Assembly (NCBI GenBank): GCA_945901725.1
Contig: CAMDLK010000007.1
Span: 1-45,491, forward strand
DNA from: Bifidobacterium breve
GTDB taxonomy: Bacteria > Actinomycetota > Acidimicrobiia > Acidimicrobiales > Ilumatobacteraceae
Length of the DNA stretch: 45,491 nt
Direction: 5' to 3'
The notes beneath the pieces were generated by a model. That model was not told the DNA's origin and searched no databases. It worked only from the letters and a program-made list of their open reading frames with translations. The position numbers and the translations under genes were made by a program. Shown here in pieces: positions 24,877-34,100 of this stretch (position 1 is its first letter; each line of letters starts with the position of its first letter).

Positions 24877-25683
24877 ATGGAACTTAAAGGTAAACACGTC
24901 GTCGTCACAGGTGGTTCACGGGGGATTGGCGAACAATTGGCTCGCCAGTTTGCGTCACGTGGAGCAAAAGTCACAGTTGTGGCTCGCAGTGTTGATGCGC
25001 TTGAAGCTGTCGCTGCTGCACTTAAGGGCAATGCAGTGGTGTCAGACCTGTCTGATGATCTTTCTGTAGACGGACTCATTGAACACATCGAGAAACTGCA
25101 CGGACACATTGACATCTTGGTAAACAATGCCGGTCTTGAAACCTCGACTGCATTTGCTGTTGAAGATGAACGCGAAATTCGTACTGTTGCACGAGTCAAC
25201 CTAGAAGTCCCTATGTTGCTCACCCGTCATGCGTTGCCAGGAATGATTGCGCGCAACTCAGGTCACATAGTTTTTGTGTCCTCACTTGCAGGCACGGCAG
25301 GTTTCCCAGGCATGTCTGTGTATGGGGCAACAAAGGCAGGCGTGCTGAACTTCGTAAATGGACTGAGTCGAGAACTGAAATCAACAAAAGTCAATATCAC
25401 TGTGTTGTCACCTGGGCCAGTTGACACTGGCATGTGGGATGTCATCGAAGACAAGACGTCGACAATTAGGAATGTTGTAAAACGTTTTCAACGGTTGCAA
25501 TTGATTCCTACTGCTGATCCAGTGAAGCTTGCAATTCGCACAGTCGATGCTGTTGCGGCGAACAAACCATTTGTACGCGATCCAAAGCGGCTCAGCATTA
25601 ACTTCTGGTTGAACCATGCGCCGACTCGTATTTCGAATCTGGCAATCTTCGGAGTGAAGTTCGATCCACTCGACAAGGGCTAA
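24877..25683 (+). CDS. short-chain dehydrogenase/reductase
   Basis: A 268-residue classical SDR. The cofactor motif is TGGSRGIG (11-18), with NNAG at 83-86 and the catalytic Ser136, Tyr149 and Lys153 in SSLAG and YGATK. After the first beta strands the sequence ARSVDAL has Arg at the position that favours NADPH. The C-terminal part (PGPVDTGMWD, then a basic DPKRLSINFWLNHAPTR) is longer than in minimal SDRs and may lie at the membrane. Ribosome binding site GAGGGGGA about 6 bases before ATG 24877. The substrate is unknown. It converges on the zinc-ribbon gene with 3 bases between stops. Confidence 0.9.
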   Translation: MELKGKHVVVTGGSRGIGEQLARQFASRGAKVTVVARSVDALEAVAAALKGNAVVSDLSDDLSVDGLIEHIEKLHGHIDILVNNAGLETSTAFAVEDEREIRTVARVNLEVPMLLTRHALPGMIARNSGHIVFVSSLAGTAGFPGMSVYGATKAGVLNFVNGLSRELKSTKVNITVLSPGPVDTGMWDVIEDKTSTIRNVVKRFQRLQLIPTADPVKLAIRTVDAVAANKPFVRDPKRLSINFWLNHAPTRISNLAIFGVKFDPLDKG

Positions 25684-25686
25684 GGC

Positions 25687-25872
25687 TTAGTAGTCCTGTT
25701 CGTCATCGGTGTCGTCGTCGGTCAGAGGGAAATACCAGACATCACGGCAGTCACGGCAGCGATATGAGACCACATCGTCTACTTCCCAGACCCCATCTTC
25801 AGGGGCGTGGGACAGCAAATGGCATGGGCCTCCGCAGTCGATGCAGATAATGGACTCTTTCGGACTAATCAC
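25687..25872 (-). CDS. small zinc-ribbon protein
   Basis: A 61-residue acidic protein. CIDCGGPC (Cys10, Cys13, Cys17) and CRDC (Cys39, Cys42) form a likely zinc ribbon around a short beta hairpin (VWEVDDVVSYRC). The tail TDDDTDDEQDY is strongly acidic. The start is GTG 25872, only 18 bases from the divergent rsmD start. I do not recognise a named family. The paired CxxC motifs and intact frame support a real gene; the plus-strand frame in the same place lacks any pattern. Confidence 0.65.
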   Translation of the reverse strand: MISPKESIICIDCGGPCHLLSHAPEDGVWEVDDVVSYRCRDCRDVWYFPLTDDDTDDEQDY

Positions 25873-25890
25873 CGCCGTAGTCTGCCTTGC

Positions 25891-26436
25891 GTGAGAGTTG
25901 TTGCAGGTGACCTACGTGGTCGACGAATAGAAGCCCCAACGTCAGAGGCCACCCGGCCAACGACCGACATGGTGCGAGAAGCAGTATTCAATGCTCTTGG
26001 GAGCCTTGATGTCGTGCAGGGCGCACGTGTTCTTGACCTGTTTGCCGGCACTGGCGCAATGGGAATCGAAGCCCTTTCGCGGGGTGCTGCTCACTGTGTT
26101 TTTGTAGAAAATGACCGGGCAGCCCTTGCCGTGCTTCGCAGCAATATCGCGGCACTTGGTATCTCGGATAAATCCACGGTGATCGCCGGAGACGCAGTCG
26201 GGACTGCAGCGCATCAACAAGGGATTGATCTACTGATTGCGGACCCGCCATACGGGTTTGACGCATGGGGCACATTGCTCGCTTCAGTAACTGCTCCGCT
26301 TGTTGTTCTTGAATCAGGTCGGCCGATTGGGCCCATTGCGGGCTTTGAGACTGTGCGAGAAAAGAAATACGGGAGAACTCATGTGTCCTTTCTCAGTCCC
26401 GACAGTGCGCCAGAGGGTACGGTAGAGGTGCAATGA
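25891..26436 (+). CDS. rsmD: 16S rRNA (guanine(966)-N2)-methyltransferase RsmD
   Basis: A 181-residue SAM-dependent methyltransferase that modifies G966 of 16S rRNA. RsmD proteins begin with a conserved strand, here MRVVAGDLRGRRIEAP, which fixes the start at GTG 25891; a longer frame from 25807 reads through the divergent gene. SAM motif I is DLFAGTGAMGIEALSRGA and the amino-group catalytic motif is ADPPYGF. The substrate-binding TRPTTDMVREAVFNAL segment is also typical. Its stop overlaps the coaD ATG by 4 bases, the usual rsmD-coaD pairing. Confidence 0.93.
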   Translation: MRVVAGDLRGRRIEAPTSEATRPTTDMVREAVFNALGSLDVVQGARVLDLFAGTGAMGIEALSRGAAHCVFVENDRAALAVLRSNIAALGISDKSTVIAGDAVGTAAHQQGIDLLIADPPYGFDAWGTLLASVTAPLVVLESGRPIGPIAGFETVREKKYGRTHVSFLSPDSAPEGTVEVQ

Positions 26437-26921
26437 GCACTGTGTTATACCCCGGCAGCTTTGATCCGTTTCATTTGGGTCATCTAGACGTCGTCGAGCA
26501 GGCAACTGCCTTGTTCGGAGAAGTAGTGGTTGCTGTCATGCACAACCCCGACAAGCCATCAGGAGTGTTGTCCACCGATCAGCGTGTCTCGCTGATTGCC
26601 TCTTCGTGTTCTCACTTGCCAAAGGTCACTGTTCGTAGCTTTCCTGGCCTTGCAGTGGATGCAGCACTGTCTGTCAATGCGTTGTGCATCGTGAAAGGTC
26701 TTCGTACTTCGGGCGATTTTGAAGTCGAACAACAAATGGCTCATACAAATTTCGCAGTCTCGGGTGTGCGCACGGTGTACGTGCCGTGTCAACCACGTTT
26801 TGGTTTTGTTAGCAGTCGCTTTATCCGCGACATTGCAGCCCATGGTGGCGATGTGTCATCAATGGTTCCAGGCGCAGTATCTGATGCACTTGCATCTCTC
26901 TTTTCCCCACGGAGTAAATAA
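26433..26921 (+). CDS. coaD: phosphopantetheine adenylyltransferase
   Basis: A 162-residue PPAT that couples ATP and 4'-phosphopantetheine to dephospho-CoA, the fourth step of CoA synthesis. The nucleotidyltransferase motif YPGSFDPFHLGHLD is at the N terminus, GLRTSGDFEVEQQMAHTN carries the substrate-binding Arg, and SSRFIRDIAAHGGDVSSMVP is the ISSTxxR-type ATP motif. Length matches the family (about 160). It is coupled to rsmD by a 4-base overlap, and its stop shares one base with the next ATG (TAATG). Confidence 0.96.
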   Translation: MSTVLYPGSFDPFHLGHLDVVEQATALFGEVVVAVMHNPDKPSGVLSTDQRVSLIASSCSHLPKVTVRSFPGLAVDAALSVNALCIVKGLRTSGDFEVEQQMAHTNFAVSGVRTVYVPCQPRFGFVSSRFIRDIAAHGGDVSSMVPGAVSDALASLFSPRSK

Positions 26922-27514
26922 TGAGTTTCGATGATTTCGATGACACCACGGATGATTCGTATCCACAACCGGTGCCAGTGCAGGCACGTCTTGGTGAGAG
27001 CGAGATAATTCTTCGTCGCACAATCGACATTGTTGCAACTGCACCGAGCATGCCATTGTCAAGTTCGCCCCGTATTGACCGCGATGAAGTTATTGAGCTG
27101 CTCGAAGATGCGCTGGTGCGTTTACCAGACGAGATTCGTCAAGCGCGTTGGATGTTGAAAGAACGTCAAGAATTCCTTGATAAAACAAAGCGTGAGGCAG
27201 ACGAGCTGTTGGGCGCTGCGCGTCAACAGGCCGAACGAATGGTGCAACGTACGGAAGTGGTGCGTGCAGCAGAAGCCCGTGCTCGCCAAGTCATTGACGC
27301 TGCCGAAGAAGAGACTCGCCGCTTGAAGAACGAAACAGAAGATTTTCTTGATCAGCGTCTTGGAAGTTTTGAGATTCTTCTCGATCGTTTGTCAAAGACT
27401 GTCGCCAATGGTCGTAACCGTTTGTCGATTGGTTCAGCGCCGCCCCCGCCAGAATCTGAAGAACCAATCGAACAACAAGAAGTTGCGGATTTCTTCAACC
27501 AAGACGATCTCTAG
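26921..27514 (+). CDS. DivIVA-like coiled-coil protein, SepIVA-like
   Basis: A 197-residue hydrophilic coiled-coil protein. An acidic N-terminus (MSFDDFDDTTDD) and a linker lead to a long helix, about residues 68-165, rich in Ala, Glu, Arg and Gln (KREADELLGAARQQAERM, AAEEETRRLKNETEDFL), as in DivIVA/Wag31-related or ATPase-b-like stalks. The tail is acidic and Pro-rich. The place between coaD and the DUF177 gene is that of the mycobacterial septation protein SepIVA (Rv2927c), so a role in cell division or polar growth is likely by synteny. Sequence similarity alone is weak for coiled coils. GGAG at 26911-26914 precedes the ATG, which overlaps the coaD stop. Confidence 0.7.
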   Translation: MSFDDFDDTTDDSYPQPVPVQARLGESEIILRRTIDIVATAPSMPLSSSPRIDRDEVIELLEDALVRLPDEIRQARWMLKERQEFLDKTKREADELLGAARQQAERMVQRTEVVRAAEARARQVIDAAEEETRRLKNETEDFLDQRLGSFEILLDRLSKTVANGRNRLSIGSAPPPPESEEPIEQQEVADFFNQDDL

Positions 27515-27525
27515 GCAGGCCCACT

Positions 27526-28044
27526 TTGGCTAAGCCACTAATCGTTAATGCAGTTGAATTGCTGCGCCGCCCTGGCACCACCAAGGACATCGACGTTGCT
27601 GTCGCTGTCCTTGATTTTGAATTCGATGACTCGCGGATAGTGGACACGCCCGTTGATATCTTGGTCCATCTTGAATCGCTCTCCACGGGTATTCATGTTT
27701 CCGGAACCGCCCACGCCACATGGGCTGGTGTGTGTCGACGTTGCCTTGTGCCACTCGTTGAGCGCATGAGCGTTGACCTTGACGAGATGTATCAGAAGGG
27801 GACCTACGACCCTGATGCATACGAAATCGAGAACGACCAAATCAACCTGCTCCCCATGGTGAGAGAAGGCCTCCTGCTTGCTGTGCCGCTCTCGCCCCTG
27901 TGTCGCGAGGACTGCCCGGGGTTCTGCCCCCAGTGCGGAGCCGACCTTTCAGAGACCGAGTGTGGCTGCGTCACGACGGCCGCTGACCCCCGCTGGTCGG
28001 CCCTTGAAAACCTCAAGGGCGTATTTCCTGACGACGCCCCGTAA
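27526..28044 (+). CDS. yceD: DUF177 / YceD-family protein
   Basis: A 172-residue protein of the YceD (DUF177) family, which acts with 23S rRNA accumulation in E. coli and plants and is nearly always next to rpmF. The C-terminal half has CRRC and then CREDCPGFCPQCGADLSETE, a Cys-rich zinc-binding site present in the Gram-positive and actinobacterial form. The start is TTG at 27526, 11 bases after the previous stop. The rpmF leader with a hairpin follows. Confidence 0.9.
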   Translation: MAKPLIVNAVELLRRPGTTKDIDVAVAVLDFEFDDSRIVDTPVDILVHLESLSTGIHVSGTAHATWAGVCRRCLVPLVERMSVDLDEMYQKGTYDPDAYEIENDQINLLPMVREGLLLAVPLSPLCREDCPGFCPQCGADLSETECGCVTTAADPRWSALENLKGVFPDDAP

Positions 28045-28053
28045 GTTTTCGGC

Positions 28054-28084
28054 GTTGTGGGGCTATCATTACGAAGCCCCCAAC
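28054..28084 (+). promoter_or_regulatory. hairpin in the rpmF leader
   Basis: GTTG (28054-28057) and GGGGCT (28059-28064) pair with AGCCCC (28075-28080) and CAAC (28081-28084), with one bulged T at 28058. This gives a ten-base-pair stem and a ten-base loop ATCATTACGA. It starts 9 bases after the yceD stop and ends 31 bases before the rpmF start. No T run follows, so it is not an ordinary terminator. TATCAT at 28064-28069 could also serve as a -10 element. A processing site or leader control of L32 is possible. Confidence 0.5.
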
Positions 28085-28115
28085 AGGGCATTTGCCGCTA
28101 ACAAGGGAGACCACG

Positions 28116-28295
28116 GTGGCCGTTCCCAAGAGAAAAATGTCGAAGTCGAAGACTCGTATGCGTCGCGCCTCAAACTGGCGCCTCGATGCACCTTCACGTA
28201 GTACCTGCCCACGTTGCAGTGCTGTCAAGCTGCCCCACACAGTGTGCGGTGCATGCGGATGGTACAAAGGCCGCGTGGCAATCGCCGTCGACTAA
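28116..28295 (+). CDS. rpmF: 50S ribosomal protein L32
   Basis: A 59-residue L32. The start MAVPKRKMSKSKTRMRRA is the family N-terminus and fixes GTG 28116, with AAGGGAG about 8 bases upstream. CPRC (Cys31, Cys34) and CGAC (Cys44, Cys47) form the zinc site. The yceD-rpmF-plsX-acpP order couples ribosome and lipid synthesis genes, as in many bacteria. plsX starts 17 bases after the stop. Confidence 0.96.
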   Translation: MAVPKRKMSKSKTRMRRASNWRLDAPSRSTCPRCSAVKLPHTVCGACGWYKGRVAIAVD

Positions 28296-28312
28296 CAGAC
28301 CTGTTATCACAC

Positions 28313-29287
28313 ATGTTGCCAATCGCTGTTGACGCGATGGGTGGCGACAATGCTCCCTCGGCAATCCTTGCCGGAGCACTTGAAGCAGCTGCCCTCGGTA
28401 TTCCACTTCTCCTCGTCGGCCCAGAAGGCCTAGAAGGAACTGGCGATCTTCCATTGCTAATCGCAAGTGAAGTCATCGAAATGGATGACGACCCTGCGCA
28501 ATCAGTTCGTCGCAAGCGCGACTCCACACTTGTTCGTGCTGCTGAAGCGGTGCGCGATGGGAAAGCTAGTGCCATGATTTCGGCCGGCAATACGGGTGCA
28601 ACTATGGCGAGCGCGTTATTGCGCATGGGTCGTATTTCAGGTGTGGCTCGTCCTGCAATCGCAACACCAGTTCCAGTTCCTGGTGGTCACCCCACTGTGT
28701 TGCTTGATGCTGGTGCAAACGCTGAAGTTCAGGCCGAATGGTTAGTGCAGTTCGCTCTCATGGGCTCTGTGTACTCACAACGTCGCTTCGGAGTCGAGAA
28801 TCCACGCGTTGGTTTGCTGTCGATTGGTGAAGAACCTGGCAAAGGTGACACCTTGCGCAAAGAAACCTATGAGTTATTGAAGGTCGCACCCGGAATTAAT
28901 TTCATCGGAAACGTTGAAGGTCGAGATCTCATGACCGGAGTTGTTGATGTCGTTGTCACTGACGGCTTCACAGGAAATGTTGTGCTCAAAACTCTTGAAG
29001 GCAGTTTGCGCACAGTCGTAAAGGCACTCTTCACTGCTTTTGGCCAACCCGAATATGCAGATGCTGCAAACACGCTGATGCCTGCGTTGTTGCCGTTGTA
29101 CGAAACTCTTGACCCAGATACATATGGTGGTGCGATTTTGCTCGGCGTTGATGGCGTATGCATCATCTCGCACGGATCAAGTAGTGCACGAGCCATGGTG
29201 AATGGCATCAAATGCGCACAAGAAATGGTTGAGACTGGCATGGTCGAGGCGATTCGTGTTGCAATCTCAAGTACTCTTGCTGAATAA
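28313..29287 (+). CDS. plsX: phosphate acyltransferase PlsX
   Basis: A 324-residue enzyme that turns acyl-ACP and phosphate into acyl-phosphate, the donor for PlsY in glycerolipid synthesis. The N-terminal PIAVDAMGGDNAPSAIL is the family hallmark and sets the start at ATG 28313; a longer frame from 28214 overlaps rpmF. GNTGATMASALLRMGRISG, LLDAGANAE, LLSIGEEPGKG and TDGFTGNVVLKTLEG are further conserved blocks. It is followed by acpP after 23 bases. It may also use acyl phosphate from the FakA-like system at 21034. Confidence 0.95.
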   Translation: MLPIAVDAMGGDNAPSAILAGALEAAALGIPLLLVGPEGLEGTGDLPLLIASEVIEMDDDPAQSVRRKRDSTLVRAAEAVRDGKASAMISAGNTGATMASALLRMGRISGVARPAIATPVPVPGGHPTVLLDAGANAEVQAEWLVQFALMGSVYSQRRFGVENPRVGLLSIGEEPGKGDTLRKETYELLKVAPGINFIGNVEGRDLMTGVVDVVVTDGFTGNVVLKTLEGSLRTVVKALFTAFGQPEYADAANTLMPALLPLYETLDPDTYGGAILLGVDGVCIISHGSSSARAMVNGIKCAQEMVETGMVEAIRVAISSTLAE

Positions 29288-29310
29288 GCACCCACTGAAG
29301 GAGACATTCG

Positions 29311-29580
29311 ATGCCAACTATTGAACGCAACGAAATTTTTGCAACTGTTTGTCGCCACTTGGCTGAAATTCTGGAGATTTCAGCCGCAGATATTTCTGAA
29401 ACGCAGACTCTTGCCGACGACCTCGGTGCTGACTCCATTGCTCTTATCGAACTTGTTGACTCACTCGAGCAAGAATTCTCTGACATCATTCCGAATTTTC
29501 AATTTGAAGACGATGATTTGTCCGGTCTTCTCACTGTTGCTGACGCGGTGAACTACATCGTGCTCGCGCTTGGCAAATAG
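29311..29580 (+). CDS. acpP: acyl carrier protein
   Basis: An 89-residue acidic carrier. The phosphopantetheine site is DDLGADSIALIELVD with Ser42, in a form with DSI in place of the more common DSL. The four-helix plan and length fit ACP. A strong ribosome binding site AAGGAG (about 29298-29303) precedes ATG 29311. It lies between plsX and rnc, the standard order for the fatty-acid ACP, so it is the housekeeping copy and not a polyketide carrier. Confidence 0.93.
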   Translation: MPTIERNEIFATVCRHLAEILEISAADISETQTLADDLGADSIALIELVDSLEQEFSDIIPNFQFEDDDLSGLLTVADAVNYIVLALGK

Positions 29581-29589
29581 TTAACGCCA

Positions 29590-30297
29590 ATGTCAGATTT
29601 GGAGAACTCAACTCTTTCGGAGTGTGCGTCGCGAATCGGATATGCATTTCAGAATCCTGCGTTGTTGCGCCAGGCTCTGATTCATCGTTCATGGCAGGCT
29701 GAAAACAGCGACCCGCTGACAAATGAACGATTCGAATTTCTTGGCGACGCTGTTCTCGGGTGGGTCATTGCAGATGTTGCATTTCATCGTCTTGCCGACA
29801 TGCCGGAAGGCAAACTGACAGATCTTCGACGCAGCGTGGTCAACATGCATGCACTGGCTGACATAGCTAGGCAATTAGGAATCGGTGAGTTCTTATTGCT
29901 CGGCAAAGGTGAAGACGCAGCAGGTGGGCGAGACAAGTCATCAATTCTGGCTGATGCCTTGGAAGCCCTTATCGGAGCTGTGTACCTCGATGGTGGAGCA
30001 CCGGCTGCATATGAAATGGTGAAGCGATTGCTCACTGATTCTGTCGAAGAAGCAATTCCACACCTCGAAATGTTTGATGCAAAAACTCGACTACAAGAAT
30101 TGTGTGCTCGTTTGTCAATCGGTATCCCCACGTACGAGGTAGAGGGTGAAGGCCCCGACCATGAGCGCGTATTCACAGCGGTTCTGTATGTCGACGGTCG
30201 TGCGTACGGCTCGGGTATCGGGCGTACAAAAAAAGCTGCTGAACAAATTGCCGCTGTGGGTGCATACGACGCTCTCGTCGAACAGCACAATGCCTGA
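29590..30297 (+). CDS. rnc: ribonuclease III
   Basis: A 235-residue double-strand RNA endonuclease for rRNA and mRNA processing. The signature ERFEFLGDAVLG (residues 46-57) carries Glu49 and Asp53, and DALEALIGAVYLDGG supplies the second metal-binding acids. Residues about 165-230 form the dsRNA-binding domain (DAKTRLQELCARLSI, then GIGRTKKAAEQIAA). Start ATG 29590, 9 bases after acpP. Its stop overlaps mutM by 8 bases. Confidence 0.96.
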   Translation: MSDLENSTLSECASRIGYAFQNPALLRQALIHRSWQAENSDPLTNERFEFLGDAVLGWVIADVAFHRLADMPEGKLTDLRRSVVNMHALADIARQLGIGEFLLLGKGEDAAGGRDKSSILADALEALIGAVYLDGGAPAAYEMVKRLLTDSVEEAIPHLEMFDAKTRLQELCARLSIGIPTYEVEGEGPDHERVFTAVLYVDGRAYGSGIGRTKKAAEQIAAVGAYDALVEQHNA

Positions 30298-31138
30298 ACT
30301 GCCAGAAGTTGAAACCGTTCGACGGGGGATTGAAGCCAAAGTCGTTGGCCGAAAAATTCTTTCGGTAGAAGTTGGTCGTGAACGATCAGTGCGTCGCACT
30401 GGCCGCGAAGTTGTAATTCACGGCTTAACAGGCACAACAGTCATAAATGCTCGTCGTCGAGGAAAGTATCTATTGTGCGATCTTGATTCCGGCGATGAGA
30501 TGATGATTCATCTACGCATGAGCGGACGCGTATTGGTGGAACCAGTCGGAACTAAACGTCCAGCTCATACACATGTGGTGCTGTCATTATCTGAACGTGA
30601 CGGCGTGAGCGATGAAATGTGGTTTGTTGACCCTCGTACTTTTGGCGAAGTTGTGGTGTTTGACCCGGCTTATACGGCGCAAGTGTTGCCAGAACTCGTT
30701 CGTCTTGGTGTTGATCCCATCTGTGAACCTTTCGACAGCGTAATTCTGGCGGGTCGCTTTAAGGGGAAACGCGGAGCAATCAAACCTCTGTTGTTGAGCC
30801 AGCACGTGGTGGCAGGAATTGGCAATATCTACGCCGACGAGATTTTGCATCGTGCGGGTTTGCGATGGAATCGCACCGCTGACTCTCTAACTACGCCACA
30901 GGTTCGCCGGCTTGCCCAACACATCTCTGAAGTCCTGCACGATGCGATTGCGGCAGGTGGATCAACCCTTGATGATTCCCAATATGTGGATATTGAAGGT
31001 AAAACGGGTTCATTTCAGGCAGAACATCGCGTGTATGGCAGAGATGGCAAGAGATGTGTCACCTGTGGAAAAGCCGACATTGTCCGAGTCATGGCTGCCG
31101 GCAGGGCTACGGCATATTGCCCTCGCTGTCAGAAATAG
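30290..31138 (+). CDS. mutM: formamidopyrimidine-DNA glycosylase MutM/Fpg
   Basis: A 282-residue bifunctional glycosylase/AP lyase that removes 8-oxoguanine and formamidopyrimidines. The N-terminal MPELPEVETVRRGIE, with Pro2 and Glu3 catalytic after Met removal, fixes ATG 30290 inside the rnc end. The Lys strand-insertion region (GSGDEMMIHLRMSGR-like) and the helix-2-turn-helix GIGNIYADEILHRAGL are present. The C-terminal zinc finger has CVTCG and YCPRCQ. The rnc-mutM-smc order is typical of actinobacteria. Confidence 0.96.
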   Translation: MPELPEVETVRRGIEAKVVGRKILSVEVGRERSVRRTGREVVIHGLTGTTVINARRRGKYLLCDLDSGDEMMIHLRMSGRVLVEPVGTKRPAHTHVVLSLSERDGVSDEMWFVDPRTFGEVVVFDPAYTAQVLPELVRLGVDPICEPFDSVILAGRFKGKRGAIKPLLLSQHVVAGIGNIYADEILHRAGLRWNRTADSLTTPQVRRLAQHISEVLHDAIAAGGSTLDDSQYVDIEGKTGSFQAEHRVYGRDGKRCVTCGKADIVRVMAAGRATAYCPRCQK

Positions 31139-31186
31139 AGCGCCATTCCCTGAACACGGTGTCCGTCTATTACTGTTGATATCGCC

Positions 31187-34100
31187 GTGTTCCTTAAATC
31201 TCTCACTCTCAAAGGCTTTAAGTCCTTCGCTGATTCCACCGTCCTTGAGATGGAGCCAGGTGTCACTGTTGTGGTCGGTCCAAACGGTTCAGGCAAGTCG
31301 AACGTCGTTGATGCCATTGCGTGGGTATTGGGTGCACAAGCGCCGAGCTCGGTGCGAAGCCAGAAAATGGAAGATGTCATCTTCAGCGGAACAAACAAGC
31401 GTGCGGCGCTTGGTCGTGCTGAGGTAACCCTCACCCTTGATAACTCCGCTGGCTTATTGCCACTTGATTTTTCGGAAGTCAGTGTGTCGCGAACTTTGTT
31501 CCGTAATGGCGACAGCGAATATTCCATCAATGGCGTTGAATGTCGCTTGCTCGATGTTCAAGAACTTTTGTCTGATGCGGGCGTAGGACGCCAACAGCAC
31601 GTCATTATCAGCCAGGGCCAAATTGATGCAGTGCTTACTGCACGCGCAGAAGATCGTCGCGCAATCATTGAAGAAGCCGCTGGCATTCTGAAGTATCGCA
31701 AGCGCAAGGAAAAAGCCGAGCGTCGTCTAGAAGCAACTGAAGTCAACTTATTGCGTGTACAGGACCTCATTCGTGAAGTACGTCGTCAATTGCGCCCACT
31801 TGAGCGTCAGGCAGAAGCTGCTCGCCGCCATGGTGAAATCGTTGGAGAACTTCGCGCACTGCGTTTGTTCTTGTCTGGTCGCGAAGTCGCGGCATTGCGT
31901 GCAAGGCTCACAGTTCTTGCGGGCGAAAAACTTGCTGGCGATTCGGGTGAGAAAGAAATCCGCCAGAAACTGGCTGCCCTAGACACAGAAGTATTGGCAG
32001 CTGAAGCGGAATTGTCTGCCCGCGGTGAATCTGGTGTCAATGATGAATTGATGCGTGTCGAACAGTTGCGTGAACGTGCACGTGGGCTTGCAGCAGTTCT
32101 TGCTGAACGCCGCCGTTCAATGGAACGCGATCAGGGTCAACTCATTGCAGATGATGTTGTGGCAGCGCTTGAGGCCGATGCGGCGCAAATGCGTGAAGAA
32201 CTGATTGAAGTTGAACGCAGTCTTGCCATTGCAATGCAGGAAAATGATTCTCTGCTTGAAGAAGAAGAAACGTTTGAGCGTGAGCGCACTGAACAGGGTC
32301 TCTTCCACATGGTGCAGAGCAATGAAGCATCAAATGCTGCAGCAGAAGTACGTGGCGAGCTTCGCACATTGCGCAACACTGTGGAACAAGGTGCTGGCGA
32401 AGCCCAAAAGATGCAGGCTCGTACTGAGCAATTGATTGCACATGATGCAAATGTTGCCGCGGGTATTGATCGTCTGCAGTCTGAATTGGCTGATGCCGAA
32501 ACTGAAGTTGGCTCTTTGCGCGCTCAGTTGGTTGATGTCACAGAGACTCGCGAACAAATTGAATTGCTGGGTGACGAAGCACAAGTTGCACGTGCCGCAG
32601 CAGAACGTCGCAGTGCGCGTGCCGCAGCAAAGTTGGAAGCATTGGAAGAAGCTGTCGCTTCCTCGCGAGCTCGTATCGGTGCTGAACACCTAGCCAATGT
32701 TTCCGGAGTAGTTGGCGCACTGGTTGATCTTCTTGATGTAGATGCTGGCTGGGATGCAGCAGTGAAGGCATCGCTTGGTGAAGCTCTTGCATCAATTGTT
32801 GTATCCGATTCCACATCTGCGCGTCGAGCAATTGAAGCGTTGCAGGCCGTTGATCACAACGGTGCTGTTCTTGCACTTGGAATCAGCCAGAGTTCATCCA
32901 CTTCGTTGCCATCTGCTGTTCAATCAGTTCGCTCACACGTCCGGCCTGCATCTGGAGCACCTGCTGCCTTGGCTGCATTGCTTGATTCGTTGTTGTCGCA
33001 TATCGGTTGCGCCGATGATTTAGATGCTGCAATTGCAGTTGTAGAGACTTCTTCTGCAGCAATTGTGGTCACTCGTCGTGGTGACCGTTTGTCTCCATCG
33101 GGTTGGCGCCTTGGTGCTGCTGATGATCATGGTTCACAAGAAGTCATTGATCGCACTCGTGTCGAAGTGGAATCAGCCGTAGCTGATCTTGCTCGACTTG
33201 CCGCCGAAGTGGAATCAGCAAAAACACGTCTCGTTGCTGCTCGCCAGCAGGGAACTCAACTTCAATCGCAAATTGACCGCCAATTGGTCGTGGTGGAAAG
33301 TGCGTCAGACAAGTTGACCACTGCAGTAAATGACCGTCGCGCCAATGCGGCCGAACAACAAATCACTCGCGATGCCGCAGCCGAGACTCGTGCGCGCTTG
33401 ACTCAGTATCAACAGCGCGTATTGGAACTTGAAGAGATTCTGCCCGGCCTTGAAGAGTCTGAAGCCGCTGAAGTTGCGGCCGCTCGTGCTCAGACAGAAG
33501 AACGAGCCACCATTGACTCTAAGTCGGCCCACCTTGTGTTGCGTCGCAAAGATCTTGACGTTCGAGTTGCAGGTTTGCGCGAGCGGGAACAATTCTTGAA
33601 GCAACGCACAAGTGATACTGAGCGACGTCTCGCAACTGACTCTGCTGCTCGTCTTGAAGCTGGTGCTCGTCGTCAGAAGATCGAAGCAGCGCTTGTCGCG
33701 ATTGGTTTGCTGTCGGACCTTGTTGAAACGCATAAAGCTTCAACAGAAGTACGTCTTGCTGACCTGCACGAGATGCGTCGTCGTCAAAGTGATGAAGTGC
33801 GCGCCGTTGCAACTCGTCTTGATAACGCACGTCGTGGACGCCACGAAGCTGAACAGCAGCTTGAAGAACTTCGTGAACGTGTTCGTCGGGTTGATGTGGA
33901 AGAAGCAGAAGCCCGTATGCGCCTAGAAGCTGCTGTCGAAATGATTCGCCGTGATCTCGAAGTAGAGCCAGAGGAAGCTGAAGCTGCACCAATGCCAGAA
34001 GCGATAGAGGGCGTTACCCACGCAGATCGTGCACGTGTCCTTGAACGCGATATTCGTCTCATGGGCCCAATCAACCCGCTTGCTTTGCAAGAGTTCACTG

